DNA of 32,634 nt from Geodermatophilus sp. DF01-2 (GTDB lineage: Bacteria; Actinomycetota; Actinomycetes; Mycobacteriales; Geodermatophilaceae), in assembly GCF_004571065.1 (NCBI RefSeq), contig NZ_SPQN01000053.1, forward strand, positions 1 to 32,634. Reading direction: 5' to 3'. Below the pieces are notes generated by a model. It worked only from the letters and a program-made list of their open reading frames with translations, ran no database searches and was not told the DNA's origin. The translations under genes were made by a program, and so were the position numbers. This document shows, piece after piece, positions 23,296-30,683 of this stretch (position 1 is its first letter; each line of letters starts with the position of its first letter).

Positions 23296-23459
23296 GTGGG
23301 TCAGGAGCCGGGCAGCAACGTATATCCGCAGGTCAGAGGGCTGTCCACAGATTCGCTGCAGGGCTTGACAGCGCCGGCCGACGGACCCGGTAGGTGCCCG
23401 ACGATCCTCCCGTTCGGTCGAGACGCCGATCGTCAGCGCGGTGTGGTGGGGTGAGTCCC

Positions 23460-24374
23460 ATGAGTGCTGCCTGGCCCGCGACCGAGCCCACCGAGGTGGC
23501 GATCGCCTCCGGCGATGCGAGCCTGGTGGTCGACCTGCGCGGCGGCAGGATGTGTGCGCTGACCGTCGGCGACCGCGAGCTCCTCGACGGCTACCCCGCG
23601 GGCTCGGTGCCCAGCGGCAGTCGCGGCCGGGTGCTCCTGCCCTGGCCCAACCGGCTGCGCCGAGGCCGCTGGTCGTGGGGCGGCCGCGACCTGCAGCTCG
23701 AGCTGGCCGGCCCCGACAAACCCACCGCGATGCACGGGCTGGTCGGCTGGCAGCCGTGGTCGGTGCTCGGGCAGGCCGACGGCGCGGTCACCGTCGGCAC
23801 CGTCGTCGAAGCCCGCCCCGGTTACCCCTTCCGGCTGGCCGCGGCGATCGATCACGCGCTGGAGCCCGGTCGGCTGACCGTGACGCTGCGGGTCCGCAAC
23901 GTGGGCGGCGAGCCGGCCCCCTTCGGCGCCGGCTTCCACCCCTACCTGGCCGTCGGCGCGCAGGCGGACGGCGGGATCGCCGACGTCGACCTCGACCTGC
24001 CGGCCCGCACCGAGCTGGTGGTGGACGACGGCGGCCTGCCGACGGGGGAGCGGCGTCCCTTCGACGGCGCGACCGGCCGGATCGGCGACCGGGCCCTCGA
24101 CACTCCGCTCACCGACCTGGAACGGGACGCCGACGGCTGGGCGCGGGTCCGGCTGGGGACCCCGGCCGGCCGTCTCGAGCTCGCCGTCGACCCGGCCTGG
24201 CCGTGGCTGCAGGTCTTCACCGGCGACACGCTCCCGGCGGGGCAGCGGCGGCGCAGCGTAGCGATCGAGCCGATGACCTGTCCGCCGAACGCGCTGGCCG
24301 ACCGGGTCGACCTCGTCGTCCTCGAGCCGGGTGCCGACTGGGCCGGCACCTGGACCCTCGGCTGGGAGGTCTGA
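23460..24374 (+). CDS. Aldose 1-epimerase family protein
   Basis: 304 residues of a galactose-mutarotase beta-sandwich. The fold signatures are GRVLLPWPNRLRRGRWSWGG (residues 56-75, the PWPNR-DG type strand), AMHGLVGW with His92, FGAGFHPYL with His160 (the catalytic His pair), and SVAIEPMTCPPNA with Glu270 as the likely general base. It would interconvert alpha and beta anomers of a hexose or a sugar phosphate; the exact sugar cannot be told. ATG 23460 was chosen because homology begins about ten residues later; GTG 23451 is an alternative. The stop is one base before the MOSC gene start, so the two genes are probably one transcript. Confidence 0.82.
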   Translation: MSAAWPATEPTEVAIASGDASLVVDLRGGRMCALTVGDRELLDGYPAGSVPSGSRGRVLLPWPNRLRRGRWSWGGRDLQLELAGPDKPTAMHGLVGWQPWSVLGQADGAVTVGTVVEARPGYPFRLAAAIDHALEPGRLTVTLRVRNVGGEPAPFGAGFHPYLAVGAQADGGIADVDLDLPARTELVVDDGGLPTGERRPFDGATGRIGDRALDTPLTDLERDADGWARVRLGTPAGRLELAVDPAWPWLQVFTGDTLPAGQRRRSVAIEPMTCPPNALADRVDLVVLEPGADWAGTWTLGWEV

Positions 24375-24375
24375 C

Positions 24376-25095
24376 GTGCGGATCGCCGAGCTGTGGCGCT
24401 ACCCGGTGAAGTCCCTGCAGGGCGAGCGGCTGACCGGCACCGAGGTGGGTCCGGAGGGGCTGTCCGGGGACCGGCAGTGGGCCCTGTTCGACCTCGGCAC
24501 CGGCTACGGCCTGACCGCCCGGCGGGTTCCCCAGCTGCTGTTCGCATCGGGCCGGCTGCGCCCCGACGGTGCAGTCGAGGTGGTCTTGCCGGACGGGTCC
24601 GTCACGTCCGACGACGCCGTCCTGTCGGCCTGGCTGGGCCGGCCGGTGGAGCTCCGCGCCGCGGCGGACGCCCCCGGGGAGCGCCGGTACGAGAACCCCG
24701 CCGGGGTCGGAGAGGAGGACGAGTACGACTGGGACGCGTTCACCGGTGCCCGCGGGGCCTTCCACGACAGCTCCCGCACCCGGGTCTCGCTGGTCTCCAC
24801 CGGCACGCTGGGCACCTGGGACCGGCGGCGGTTCCGCGCGAACGTCCTCCTCGACGGCGAGGGGGAGGACGCGCTGGTCGGGCACCAGGTCAGGCTGGGC
24901 GGCGTCGAGCTGGACGTCGTCAAGCAGGTGGACCGCTGCGTCATGGTCACCCGCCCGCAGCCCGGCGGGATCGGCCGCGACACCGCCGTCCTCAAGACCA
25001 TCCACCGCCAGCGGGACGGCTTCCTCGCGATCGGGGCCCTCGTCGCCCGGGCCGGCCGCGTCGCGGTGGGCGACGAGCTGACGGCGGGAGGGTGA
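24376..25095 (+). CDS. MOSC domain protein
   Basis: 239 residues. The N-terminal beta-barrel (MOSC_N) begins RIAELWRYPVKSLQGE and includes GDRQWALFD. The MOSC domain follows from about 105, with FRANVLLDGEGEDALVGHQVRLGGVELDVVKQVDRCVMV, where Cys188 fits the conserved molybdenum-binding Cys, and the ending LAIGALVARAGRVAVGDEL. Family members (YcbX, mARC-like) bind molybdenum cofactor and reduce N-hydroxylated compounds with a ferredoxin-type partner. YcbX's C-terminal ferredoxin domain is absent here, so a separate redox partner would be needed. The GTG start lies one base after the epimerase stop. Confidence 0.85.
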   Translation: MRIAELWRYPVKSLQGERLTGTEVGPEGLSGDRQWALFDLGTGYGLTARRVPQLLFASGRLRPDGAVEVVLPDGSVTSDDAVLSAWLGRPVELRAAADAPGERRYENPAGVGEEDEYDWDAFTGARGAFHDSSRTRVSLVSTGTLGTWDRRRFRANVLLDGEGEDALVGHQVRLGGVELDVVKQVDRCVMVTRPQPGGIGRDTAVLKTIHRQRDGFLAIGALVARAGRVAVGDELTAGG

Positions 25096-25097
25096 CC

Positions 25098-25313
25098 GTG
25101 CGCACCGTGGAGCTGCGGCCGGGCGAGGAGTCCATCCGCCTGGGGCAGTTGCTCAAGCTGGTGGACGCCGTTCCGACCGGCGCCCAGGTCAAGGACGTGC
25201 TGCTGACCGGCGCCGTCCGGGTCAACGGCGAGCCCGAGGAGCGGCGCGGCCGGCAGGTCCGGCGGGGGGACGTCGTCCAGATCGAGGGCCAGGAGGACGT
25301 GAGGGTCGGTTGA
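25098..25313 (+). CDS. Small S4-domain RNA-binding protein
   Basis: 71 residues made almost entirely of one S4 fold: EESIRLGQLLKLVDAVPTGAQVKDVLLTGAVRVNGEPEERRGRQVRRGDVVQI. The IRLGQLLK helix, the VLLTGAVRVNGE turn and the RRGDVV strand are the S4 landmarks, as in YaaA/RlbA-type proteins. It probably binds structured RNA, perhaps the ribosome; the target is unknown. GGGAGG lies 6 bases before GTG 25098, which I chose; GTG 25092 overlaps the MOSC stop as GTGA and is an alternative adding two residues. It is the last gene of the epimerase-MOSC-S4 run. Confidence 0.8.
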   Translation: MRTVELRPGEESIRLGQLLKLVDAVPTGAQVKDVLLTGAVRVNGEPEERRGRQVRRGDVVQIEGQEDVRVG

Positions 25314-25416
25314 AGGACCCCCTGCCCCCACCGTGGAAGGACCCCGTCCTCCTCACCGCTCGCAGGCTCGCGGCGAGCCTCGGGACGGGGCCGGCGGCGG
25401 GACCCTGCAGGGGGCC
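25314..25416 (+). repeat. Dispersed palindromic repeat, copy B (nested double copy)
   Basis: The outer arms CCCCCTGC (25318-25325) and GCAGGGGG (25407-25414) enclose a second pair CCCCGTCC (25342-25349) and GGACGGGG (25383-25390). The interior has the core CTCGCAGGCTCG. AAGGACCCC occurs twice at the left, as if one copy had inserted into another. It fills the gap between the S4 and aminotransferase genes. Confidence 0.65.
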
Positions 25417-25435
25417 GCGTGGAACGCTGTTCCCC

Positions 25436-26647
25436 ATGACGCGCGCGCCGTACCTGTCCGCCCGCCTGCAGGGGTTCGGGACGACGGTGTTCGCCGAGAT
25501 GAGCGCCCTCGCCGTCGCCACCGGGTCGATCAACCTCGGGCAGGGCTTCCCCGACTACCCGGGCCCGCCGGAGGTCCTCGACGTCGCCCGCGCGGCGATC
25601 GGCACCGCGCACGACCAGTACCCGCCGGGTCCGGGCATCCCGGAGCTGAGGCAGGCCGTCGCGGAGCACGTGCAGCGCTTCGGCGGGCACGGCTACGACC
25701 CCGACACCGAGGTGCTGGTCACCGCGGGCGCCACCGAGGCGCTGACCGCCGCGCTGCTGGCGCTGCTCGAGCCCGGGGACGAGGTCGTCCTCTTCGAGCC
25801 GATGTACGACAGCTACGCGGCGGGGATCGCGATGGCCGGCGGGGTCGCCCGGCCCGTCCCGCTGCGGCCCCCGGCGTCGGGCGCGGGCCCGTGGACCTTC
25901 GACCCGGCCGAGCTGCGTGCGGCGGTGACCCCGCGGGCCCGGCTGCTGCTGCTCAACACGCCGCACAACCCGACCGGCAAGGTGTTCACCCGCGCCGAGC
26001 TGGGCGTGCTCGCGGCGCTGGCGATGGAGAACGAGCTGCTGGTGCTCACCGACGAGGTGTACGAGCACCTGGTCTTCGCAGGCGCCCGGCACACCTCCCT
26101 CGCCACCGTGCCCGGCATGCGCGAGCGCACGCTCGTGGTGGGCAGCGCCGGCAAGACGTTCAACGTGACCGGCTGGAAGGTCGGCTGGATCTGCGGCCCG
26201 GCGCCGCTGGTGTCCGCCGTCCGTACCGCCAAGCAGTTCCTCACCTACGTCAACGGCGGGCCCTTCCAGCCGGCGGTCGCCGCCGGGCTGCGGCTGCCCG
26301 ACGAGTACTTCGCGGGGATCGCCCGCGACCTGGAGTACCGCCGCGACGTCCTGGTGCAGGGCCTGACCGCCGCCGGCCTGCCGGTCATCTGCCCCGAGGC
26401 GACGTACTTCGCCACGGTCGACGTCCGGCCGGTGCAGCCCGACGGGGACGGCCTGGCGTTCTGCCGGTCGCTGCCCGAGCGCGCGGGAGTGGTCGCCGTC
26501 CCCACCGTGGTGTTCTACGACCCGGCGCACGCGCACCTGGGTCGCCACCTGGTGCGGTTCGCGTTCTGCAAGGGCGACGCCGTGCTCGGCGAGGCGGTGG
26601 AGCGACTGACAGGGATGGGTCGGGAGGGTGGAGGAGGAGCCTCATGA
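25436..26647 (+). CDS. PLP-dependent aminotransferase, class I (KAT/methionine transaminase type)
   Basis: 403 residues, fold type I. INLGQGFPDYPGPPEV (32-47) and DQYPPGPGIPELRQAV are typical of the kynurenine/glutamine transaminase K group. NTPHNPTGK holds Asn178, LTDEVYEHL holds Asp206 (PLP pyridine N), and SAGKTFNVTGWKVGW holds the PLP Lys240. RFAFCKGD near the C-terminus carries the substrate-carboxylate Arg. Such enzymes use glutamine, methionine or aromatic amino acids; some actinobacterial homologues are annotated as succinyldiaminopimelate aminotransferase. The coupled nitrilase gene (ATGA overlap) points to a glutamine transaminase-omega-amidase pair, for example in methionine salvage. 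ATG 25436 follows the repeat and starts the family sequence; no strong ribosome-binding site is seen. Confidence 0.88.
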   Translation: MTRAPYLSARLQGFGTTVFAEMSALAVATGSINLGQGFPDYPGPPEVLDVARAAIGTAHDQYPPGPGIPELRQAVAEHVQRFGGHGYDPDTEVLVTAGATEALTAALLALLEPGDEVVLFEPMYDSYAAGIAMAGGVARPVPLRPPASGAGPWTFDPAELRAAVTPRARLLLLNTPHNPTGKVFTRAELGVLAALAMENELLVLTDEVYEHLVFAGARHTSLATVPGMRERTLVVGSAGKTFNVTGWKVGWICGPAPLVSAVRTAKQFLTYVNGGPFQPAVAAGLRLPDEYFAGIARDLEYRRDVLVQGLTAAGLPVICPEATYFATVDVRPVQPDGDGLAFCRSLPERAGVVAVPTVVFYDPAHAHLGRHLVRFAFCKGDAVLGEAVERLTGMGREGGGGAS

Positions 26648-27402
26648 GGTTCGCGGTGGTCCAGCACGACATCGTCTGGGAGGACCGGGCGGCCAACTTC
26701 GCGCGGCTGGCCCCGCAGGTGGCCTCCGCGGCCGGCGCCGGGGCGGAGTTCGTGCTGCTCAGCGAGACGTTCTCGACCGGCTTCACGATGACGCCCGGCA
26801 TCGGGGAGCCCGAGGGCGGCCCGTCGGCGCGGTTCCTGCAGGAGCAGGCCGCAGCGCACGGGGTGTGGGTGGGGGGCAGCTGCCCGGAGGTCGCACCGGA
26901 CGGCGACCTGCCGTACAACTCGTTCGTCCTCGCCGGCCCCGACGGCACCGTGCACCGCTACCGCAAGCTGCACCCGTTCACCCACGCCGGCGAGCACGAG
27001 CGCTTCCGGGCCGGGGAGAAGCCGGTGACCGTGGAGATCGGCGGGCTCCGGGTCACCCCGTTCGTCTGCTACGACCTGCGCTTCGCCGACGTCTTCTGGT
27101 CCGCGGCGCTGGACACCGACGTCTACCTCGTGACGGCGAACTGGCCGGCCGCCCGGCGGCTGCACTGGCAGACGCTGCTGCAGGCGCGCGCCATCGAGAA
27201 CCAGGCCTACGTGGTGGGTTGCAACCGGGTCGGCACCGCCGGCGACGGCACCGAGCACACCGGCGACAGCCGCATCGTCAGCCCGATGGGCGAGCTGCTG
27301 GCGACCGCCGCCGGCGTGGAGACCGTGCTGCTCGCCGACGTCGACCCCGCCGAGGTCACGACGACCCGCGAGCGGCTGCAGTTCCTCGCCGACAGGCGCT
27401 GA
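26644..27402 (+). CDS. Carbon-nitrogen hydrolase (omega-amidase/Nit2-like)
   Basis: 252 residues. The Glu-Lys-Cys triad of the nitrilase superfamily is complete: Glu41 in LLSETFSTGF, Lys108 in YRKLHPF and Cys142 in FVCYDLRFADVFW. The LSETFSTGF and YDLRFPxxFW-type signatures fit omega-amidases of the YafV/Nit2 group, which hydrolyse 2-oxoglutaramate and 2-oxosuccinamate to 2-oxoacids and ammonia. It overlaps the aminotransferase stop by four bases (ATGA), so the two are co-translated. The transaminase would make 2-oxoglutaramate from glutamine and this enzyme would remove it, making the transamination irreversible. The substrate assignment is inferred from context and motif. Confidence 0.87.
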   Translation: MRFAVVQHDIVWEDRAANFARLAPQVASAAGAGAEFVLLSETFSTGFTMTPGIGEPEGGPSARFLQEQAAAHGVWVGGSCPEVAPDGDLPYNSFVLAGPDGTVHRYRKLHPFTHAGEHERFRAGEKPVTVEIGGLRVTPFVCYDLRFADVFWSAALDTDVYLVTANWPAARRLHWQTLLQARAIENQAYVVGCNRVGTAGDGTEHTGDSRIVSPMGELLATAAGVETVLLADVDPAEVTTTRERLQFLADRR

Positions 27403-27440
27403 TGGCATGGCTTCGCCGACGGCCGACCGCCGCCCCTGAC

Positions 27441-27489
27441 CGGAGTGCCGGGGCGCGCATCCCGCGCATCCCGCGCCCGATGCACTCCG
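27441..27489. terminator. Bidirectional terminator
   Basis: CGGAGTGC (27441-27448) pairs with GCACTCCG (27482-27489), and inside it GGGCGCG (27451-27457) pairs with CGCGCCC (27472-27478). It separates the amidase gene from the convergent PRC-barrel gene. Confidence 0.65.
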
Positions 27490-27490
27490 C

Positions 27491-28273
27491 TCAGCGGACC
27501 CGGTCCTGGTCGACGTCGATCCGCTCGCGGCGCACCTGGTCGCTGACCTGCACCTGCTCCTGGACCAGCTCGGTGCGCAGCCGCACCCGCTCGACCGGCA
27601 CCACCTCGGTCGACACCACGGGCCGCTCGGCGTGCAGCACGATCTCCGCCGGCAGGCCGGCCCCGGCGACCGTCCCGGCCGGGTCCACGGTCCCGGCCGC
27701 GGGTGCGTCGGCGTCGAGCGGCACCTCCTCGATGCGGATCTCCTCGCGGCGGATCGGGACGGTGACCGTCACCTCCTCGGTGACGACGTACTTGACGACG
27801 CGCACCCGCCTGGCCGGGTACCGCTCGGTGGCCACCCGCAGCTGTTCCTCGCTGCGGGTCATGGCGCCGTCCGACGGAGCAGCCGGGGCGGCGGCCGCGG
27901 GCACCGTGTCGTCGACGGTGGTGGTGCCCGGTGCCGGCCCGACGGCGGCGTCCGGGCCGGGTCGGGCGTCCAGTCCGTAGTGCCGGCGCAGCAGCGCCTC
28001 GTCATCGGGCTCGAGGTGTTGGTCGGACACCGGCGGCGCGCTGCGGACCGCCTCCTTGGTGACCGGTAGCCGCACGCTGCCCTCGGTGAACGTGGCGTCG
28101 CCCGCGGGGACGACGGAGTGCCGGGTGCCGAACAACCCGGTGGAGACGGCCATCCAGGTCGGCGCGCCCGTGCGGTCGTCGGTGAAGAAGTGCTCGACGG
28201 TGCCGATCTTCTCGCCGTCGGGGCCGTAGGCCGTGCTGCCGATCGCCGCCGACAGCTCTCGCTCGCTCAACAC
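27491..28273 (-). CDS. PRC-barrel and DUF2382 domain protein
   Basis: 260 residues. The PRC-barrel spans about 5-75 (IGSTAYGPDGEKIGTVEHFFTDDRTGAPTWMAVSTGLFG). A Pro/Ala-rich linker (105-137) leads to a DUF2382 domain (138-252) of charged strands: SEEQLRVATERYPARRVRVVKYVVTEEVTVTVPIRREEIRIEE and PVVSTEVVPVERVRLRTELVQEQVQVSDQVRRERIDV. Proteins of this type are common in stress-tolerant actinobacteria and are often called photosystem- or stress-related, but no activity is proven. There is no signal peptide or membrane helix. GTG 28273 has GGGGAG 8 bases upstream; the frame further upstream belongs to the divergent promoter region. It faces the CYTH-CHAD gene across a 133-base shared promoter gap. 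Confidence 0.82.
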   Translation of the reverse strand: MLSERELSAAIGSTAYGPDGEKIGTVEHFFTDDRTGAPTWMAVSTGLFGTRHSVVPAGDATFTEGSVRLPVTKEAVRSAPPVSDQHLEPDDEALLRRHYGLDARPGPDAAVGPAPGTTTVDDTVPAAAAPAAPSDGAMTRSEEQLRVATERYPARRVRVVKYVVTEEVTVTVPIRREEIRIEEVPLDADAPAAGTVDPAGTVAGAGLPAEIVLHAERPVVSTEVVPVERVRLRTELVQEQVQVSDQVRRERIDVDQDRVR

Positions 28274-28393
28274 CGGGTCGGCTCCCCTCGTCCTCGGGAT
28301 CCCCACGGACCCCACGGCCAGCAGCGTGCCCAGCCGAGCGACCTCGCGAACATGGGGCCGGTCGCCGGCGTGCTGGCCGGCGTCGGCCTGTCC

Positions 28394-28409
28394 TACCGTG
28401 GCGCGCGTG
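28394..28409 (+). promoter_or_regulatory. -10 box for a leaderless CYTH-CHAD transcript
   Basis: TACCGT (28394-28399) matches TANNNT and is followed after 7 bases by GTG 28407, which lacks a Shine-Dalgarno sequence. Confidence 0.45.
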
Positions 28410-30023
28410 ACCACCGAGCACGTCGAGGTCGAGCGCAAGTTCGAGGCCGACGAGACCTTCTCCCTCCCCGACCTGACCGGTGTCGAGGGCGTCGCCGCGG
28501 TCGGCGACCCGGAGCAGCAGACGCTCGAGGCCATTTACTACGACACCCCCGACCTCCGGTTGCTGCGCTCGAAGGTCACGCTGCGCCGGCGGACCGGCGG
28601 CGCCGACGCCGGCTGGCACGTGAAGCTGCCGGGGGTGGACGGCGCGCGACGGGAGCTGCACCAGCCGCTCGGCCGCGCGGCCCGCACGGCGCCGCGGACC
28701 GTCGTCGCTCCCGTCCTCGGTCTGCTGGGCACTGCCGCCGCGGAGCCCGTGGCGACCGTCGCCACCCGCCGCGTGGCGCACCGGCTCCTCGACGAGGCCG
28801 GCCGGGTGCTGGCCGAGGTGGCCGACGACGCCGTCGTCGGTACCGCGCTGGCGACCGGCCCCGGCGAGCCGGCGACCGTGACCAGCTGGCGGGAGGTCGA
28901 GGTCGAGCTGGTGGACGGCGACGCGACCCTCCTCGAGGCGGTCACCGAGCGGCTCACCGCGGTCGGAGCCCGGCCCTCCGCCGTTCCCTCGAAGCTCGGC
29001 CGGGTGCTGGAGGGGCGGCTGCCGGCAGCGGCGGAGGCCGCTCCGGAACCCGCGCAGGAGCCTGCCGCGGCCGCGGAGGGGGGCGAGCAGAGCAAGAAGG
29101 GCAAGGCGAAGAAGAAGAAGGCGAAGGCCGAGGTCCCGGGCCGGACGGCGGGGGAGGTCGTCCTCGGCGCGGTGGCAGGCCAACTGCAGGCGCTGCGGGA
29201 GGCGGACCTGGCGGTGCGCAGCGAGCAGCCGGAGGGGGTGCACGACCTGCGGGTGGCCTGTCGCCGGCTGCGCAGCATCTTCGCGGCGTTCCGGCCGGTG
29301 CTCGCCCGCGAGCACACCGACCCGCTGCGCGACGAGCTGCGGTGGGTGGGCGCACAGCTCTCCGGCGCCCGGGACACCGAGGTGGCGCTGGCGCACCTGC
29401 GCGAGCTCGTCGCCGCGCAGCCGCCCGAGCTCGTCCTCGGGCCGGTCGCCGCCCGGCTGCAGCAGACCGAGGTCGAGGACCACGAGGCCGGCGCCCGCCG
29501 GGTCACGCGCACCCTCACCGACCGGCGCTACCTGCGGCTGCTCGACGCCCTCGACGGGCTGGTGGCCGACCCGCCGGCCACCGACCTGGCCGCCGCACCG
29601 GCGCCCGCGCAGCTCGCCGACGCCGTCCGCCGCACCGGCAAGCGGCTGCGCCGGGCCGTCGAGGCCGCCCGGGAGGCCGAGGGCGCCGACCGGCACGCTG
29701 CACTGCACGAGGTCCGCAAGGCCACCAAGCGGGTCCGCTACACCGCGGAGGTCGCGGAGTGCGAGTTCGGAGCGCCGGCCGCGGCGCTGGTCGAGTGCAC
29801 CAAGCAGGTGCAGGACCTACTGGGCGCCGCCCAGGACACCGTCGTCACCCGGGACGTCGCCGTCCGGGTGGGCCGGACGGCCGCGGCCGCGGGTGAGAAC
29901 GCCTGGACCTACGGTCGCCTGCACGGCCTCGAGGAGGCCCGCGCCGAGGTGGCCGAGGCAGAGTTCTGGACCCTGGAACGCGGCCTGCGGCGCGCGGTCA
30001 AGGCCGTGGCCTCGCTGGCATGA
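28407..30023 (+). CDS. CYTH and CHAD domain protein
   Basis: 538 residues. The CYTH domain (about 3-205) opens with the ExExK signature (Glu7, Glu9, Lys11 in VEVERKF) and has YYDTPDLRLLRSKVTLRRRTGG, a triphosphate-tunnel pattern. A Lys-rich linker (229-241, KKGKAKKKKAKAE) leads to a CHAD domain (about 250-535) with VHDLRVACRRLRS and LHEVRKATKRVRYTAE, the two conserved His/Arg/Lys helices that bind polyphosphate. Family knowledge: CYTH enzymes hydrolyse inorganic triphosphate; CHAD domains target polyphosphate granules. The protein probably handles polyphosphate or triphosphate. It is divergent from the PRC-barrel gene. The upstream in-frame extension is promoter DNA, so GTG 28407 is preferred. 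Confidence 0.87.
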   Translation: MTTEHVEVERKFEADETFSLPDLTGVEGVAAVGDPEQQTLEAIYYDTPDLRLLRSKVTLRRRTGGADAGWHVKLPGVDGARRELHQPLGRAARTAPRTVVAPVLGLLGTAAAEPVATVATRRVAHRLLDEAGRVLAEVADDAVVGTALATGPGEPATVTSWREVEVELVDGDATLLEAVTERLTAVGARPSAVPSKLGRVLEGRLPAAAEAAPEPAQEPAAAAEGGEQSKKGKAKKKKAKAEVPGRTAGEVVLGAVAGQLQALREADLAVRSEQPEGVHDLRVACRRLRSIFAAFRPVLAREHTDPLRDELRWVGAQLSGARDTEVALAHLRELVAAQPPELVLGPVAARLQQTEVEDHEAGARRVTRTLTDRRYLRLLDALDGLVADPPATDLAAAPAPAQLADAVRRTGKRLRRAVEAAREAEGADRHAALHEVRKATKRVRYTAEVAECEFGAPAAALVECTKQVQDLLGAAQDTVVTRDVAVRVGRTAAAAGENAWTYGRLHGLEEARAEVAEAEFWTLERGLRRAVKAVASLA

Positions 30024-30054
30024 GGAACACCCTGCCCGCCGGTCCGTCCGGGCG

Positions 30055-30088
30055 GCCTCCTCGCAGGGTCCCGCCGCGAGCCTGCGCG
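30055..30088 (-). repeat. Dispersed palindromic repeat, copy E (partial)
   Basis: On the minus strand it has the right half of the family: CGCAGGCTCG, GCGGGACCCTGC and GAGGAGGCC. The left arm is missing or replaced. It lies just upstream of the truncated metallophosphoesterase. Confidence 0.5.
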
Positions 30089-30178
30089 TCCGGCAGGACG
30101 CCGATGTCATGGGCGGTGCCGTCCGGGAGGACGGCGATGTCATCGTCCGCGGTGGTCGTCCGGAGGACGGCAGTGTCG
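30089..30178 (+). repeat. Three direct repeats of a small palindrome
   Basis: Units start at 30089, 30122 and 30159: GTCCGGCAGGACGCCGATGT, GTCCGGGAGGACGGCGATGT and GTCCGGAGGACGGCAGTGT. Each begins with a GTCC...GGAC mini-hairpin, and the spacing is 33 and 37 bases. This DNA replaces the missing N-terminal coding part of the downstream phosphoesterase. Confidence 0.6.
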
Positions 30179-30232
30179 GAGACCCCTCCCGCCGGCTGCT
30201 GTTGGTCCGCGGCCTGGCCCTGGCGGCGGGCG

Positions 30233-30676
30233 TGGCTGCGGCACCTGCGCACGCTCGGTGTCCAGGTGCTGCGCAACGAGCGCGTGCCGGTCGTCCGCGG
30301 CGGCGCGTCGGTCGACCTGGCCGGCATCGACGACCGGACGGCGATCAGCTCGGGCCTGCCCGGTCACGGCGCCGACCTGGGCGCCGCGCTCGACGGTCGC
30401 GACGACGCCGTGCCCGTGGTGCTGACGGCGCACCAGCCGGTCCAGGTGGAGCAGGCGCGCGCCGCCGGGGTGGGGCTGCAGCTGTCCGGCCACACGCACG
30501 GCGGGCAGCTGTGGCCCTTCGACTACGCGGTCCGGCTCGACCAGCCGGCGGTGCAGGGGCTGTCCCGGGTCGGCGACACCCAGCTCTACGTGACGACCGG
30601 CGTGGGCTTCTGGGGCCCGCCGATGCGCACGGGCGCGCGCCCCGAGGTCGCGGTCATCGAGCTGCGTGCACCCTGA
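30233..30676 (+). pseudogene. Metallophosphoesterase, N-terminal half missing
   Basis: The frame encodes only the C-terminal part of a YkoQ/YaeI-like phosphoesterase: HLRTLGVQVLRNERVPVVRGGASVDLAGIDD, then VVLTAHQPVQVEQARAAGVGLQLSGHTHGGQLWPF (the GHTHGGQ metal motif), and LYVTTGVGFWGPPMRTGARPEVAVIEL. The N-terminal membrane segment and the DxH, GDxxD and GNHE metal motifs are absent. Upstream of about 30233 the frame is repeat DNA, although it stays open to an ATG at 30020 that overlaps the CYTH-CHAD stop as ATGA. A 218-residue product could be made but should lack half of its metal ligands, so I call it a relic. Confidence 0.75.
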
Positions 30677-30683
30677 GGCCTGG

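Noticed and set aside
20846-23296. Plus-strand open frame of over 800 codons
   Set aside because: It overlaps the sigma-partner gene in another frame and then runs antisense through the HNH gene and its terminator.
30089-30178. CRISPR array
   Set aside because: Only three imperfect units with short similar spacers and no cas genes; better described as direct repeats.
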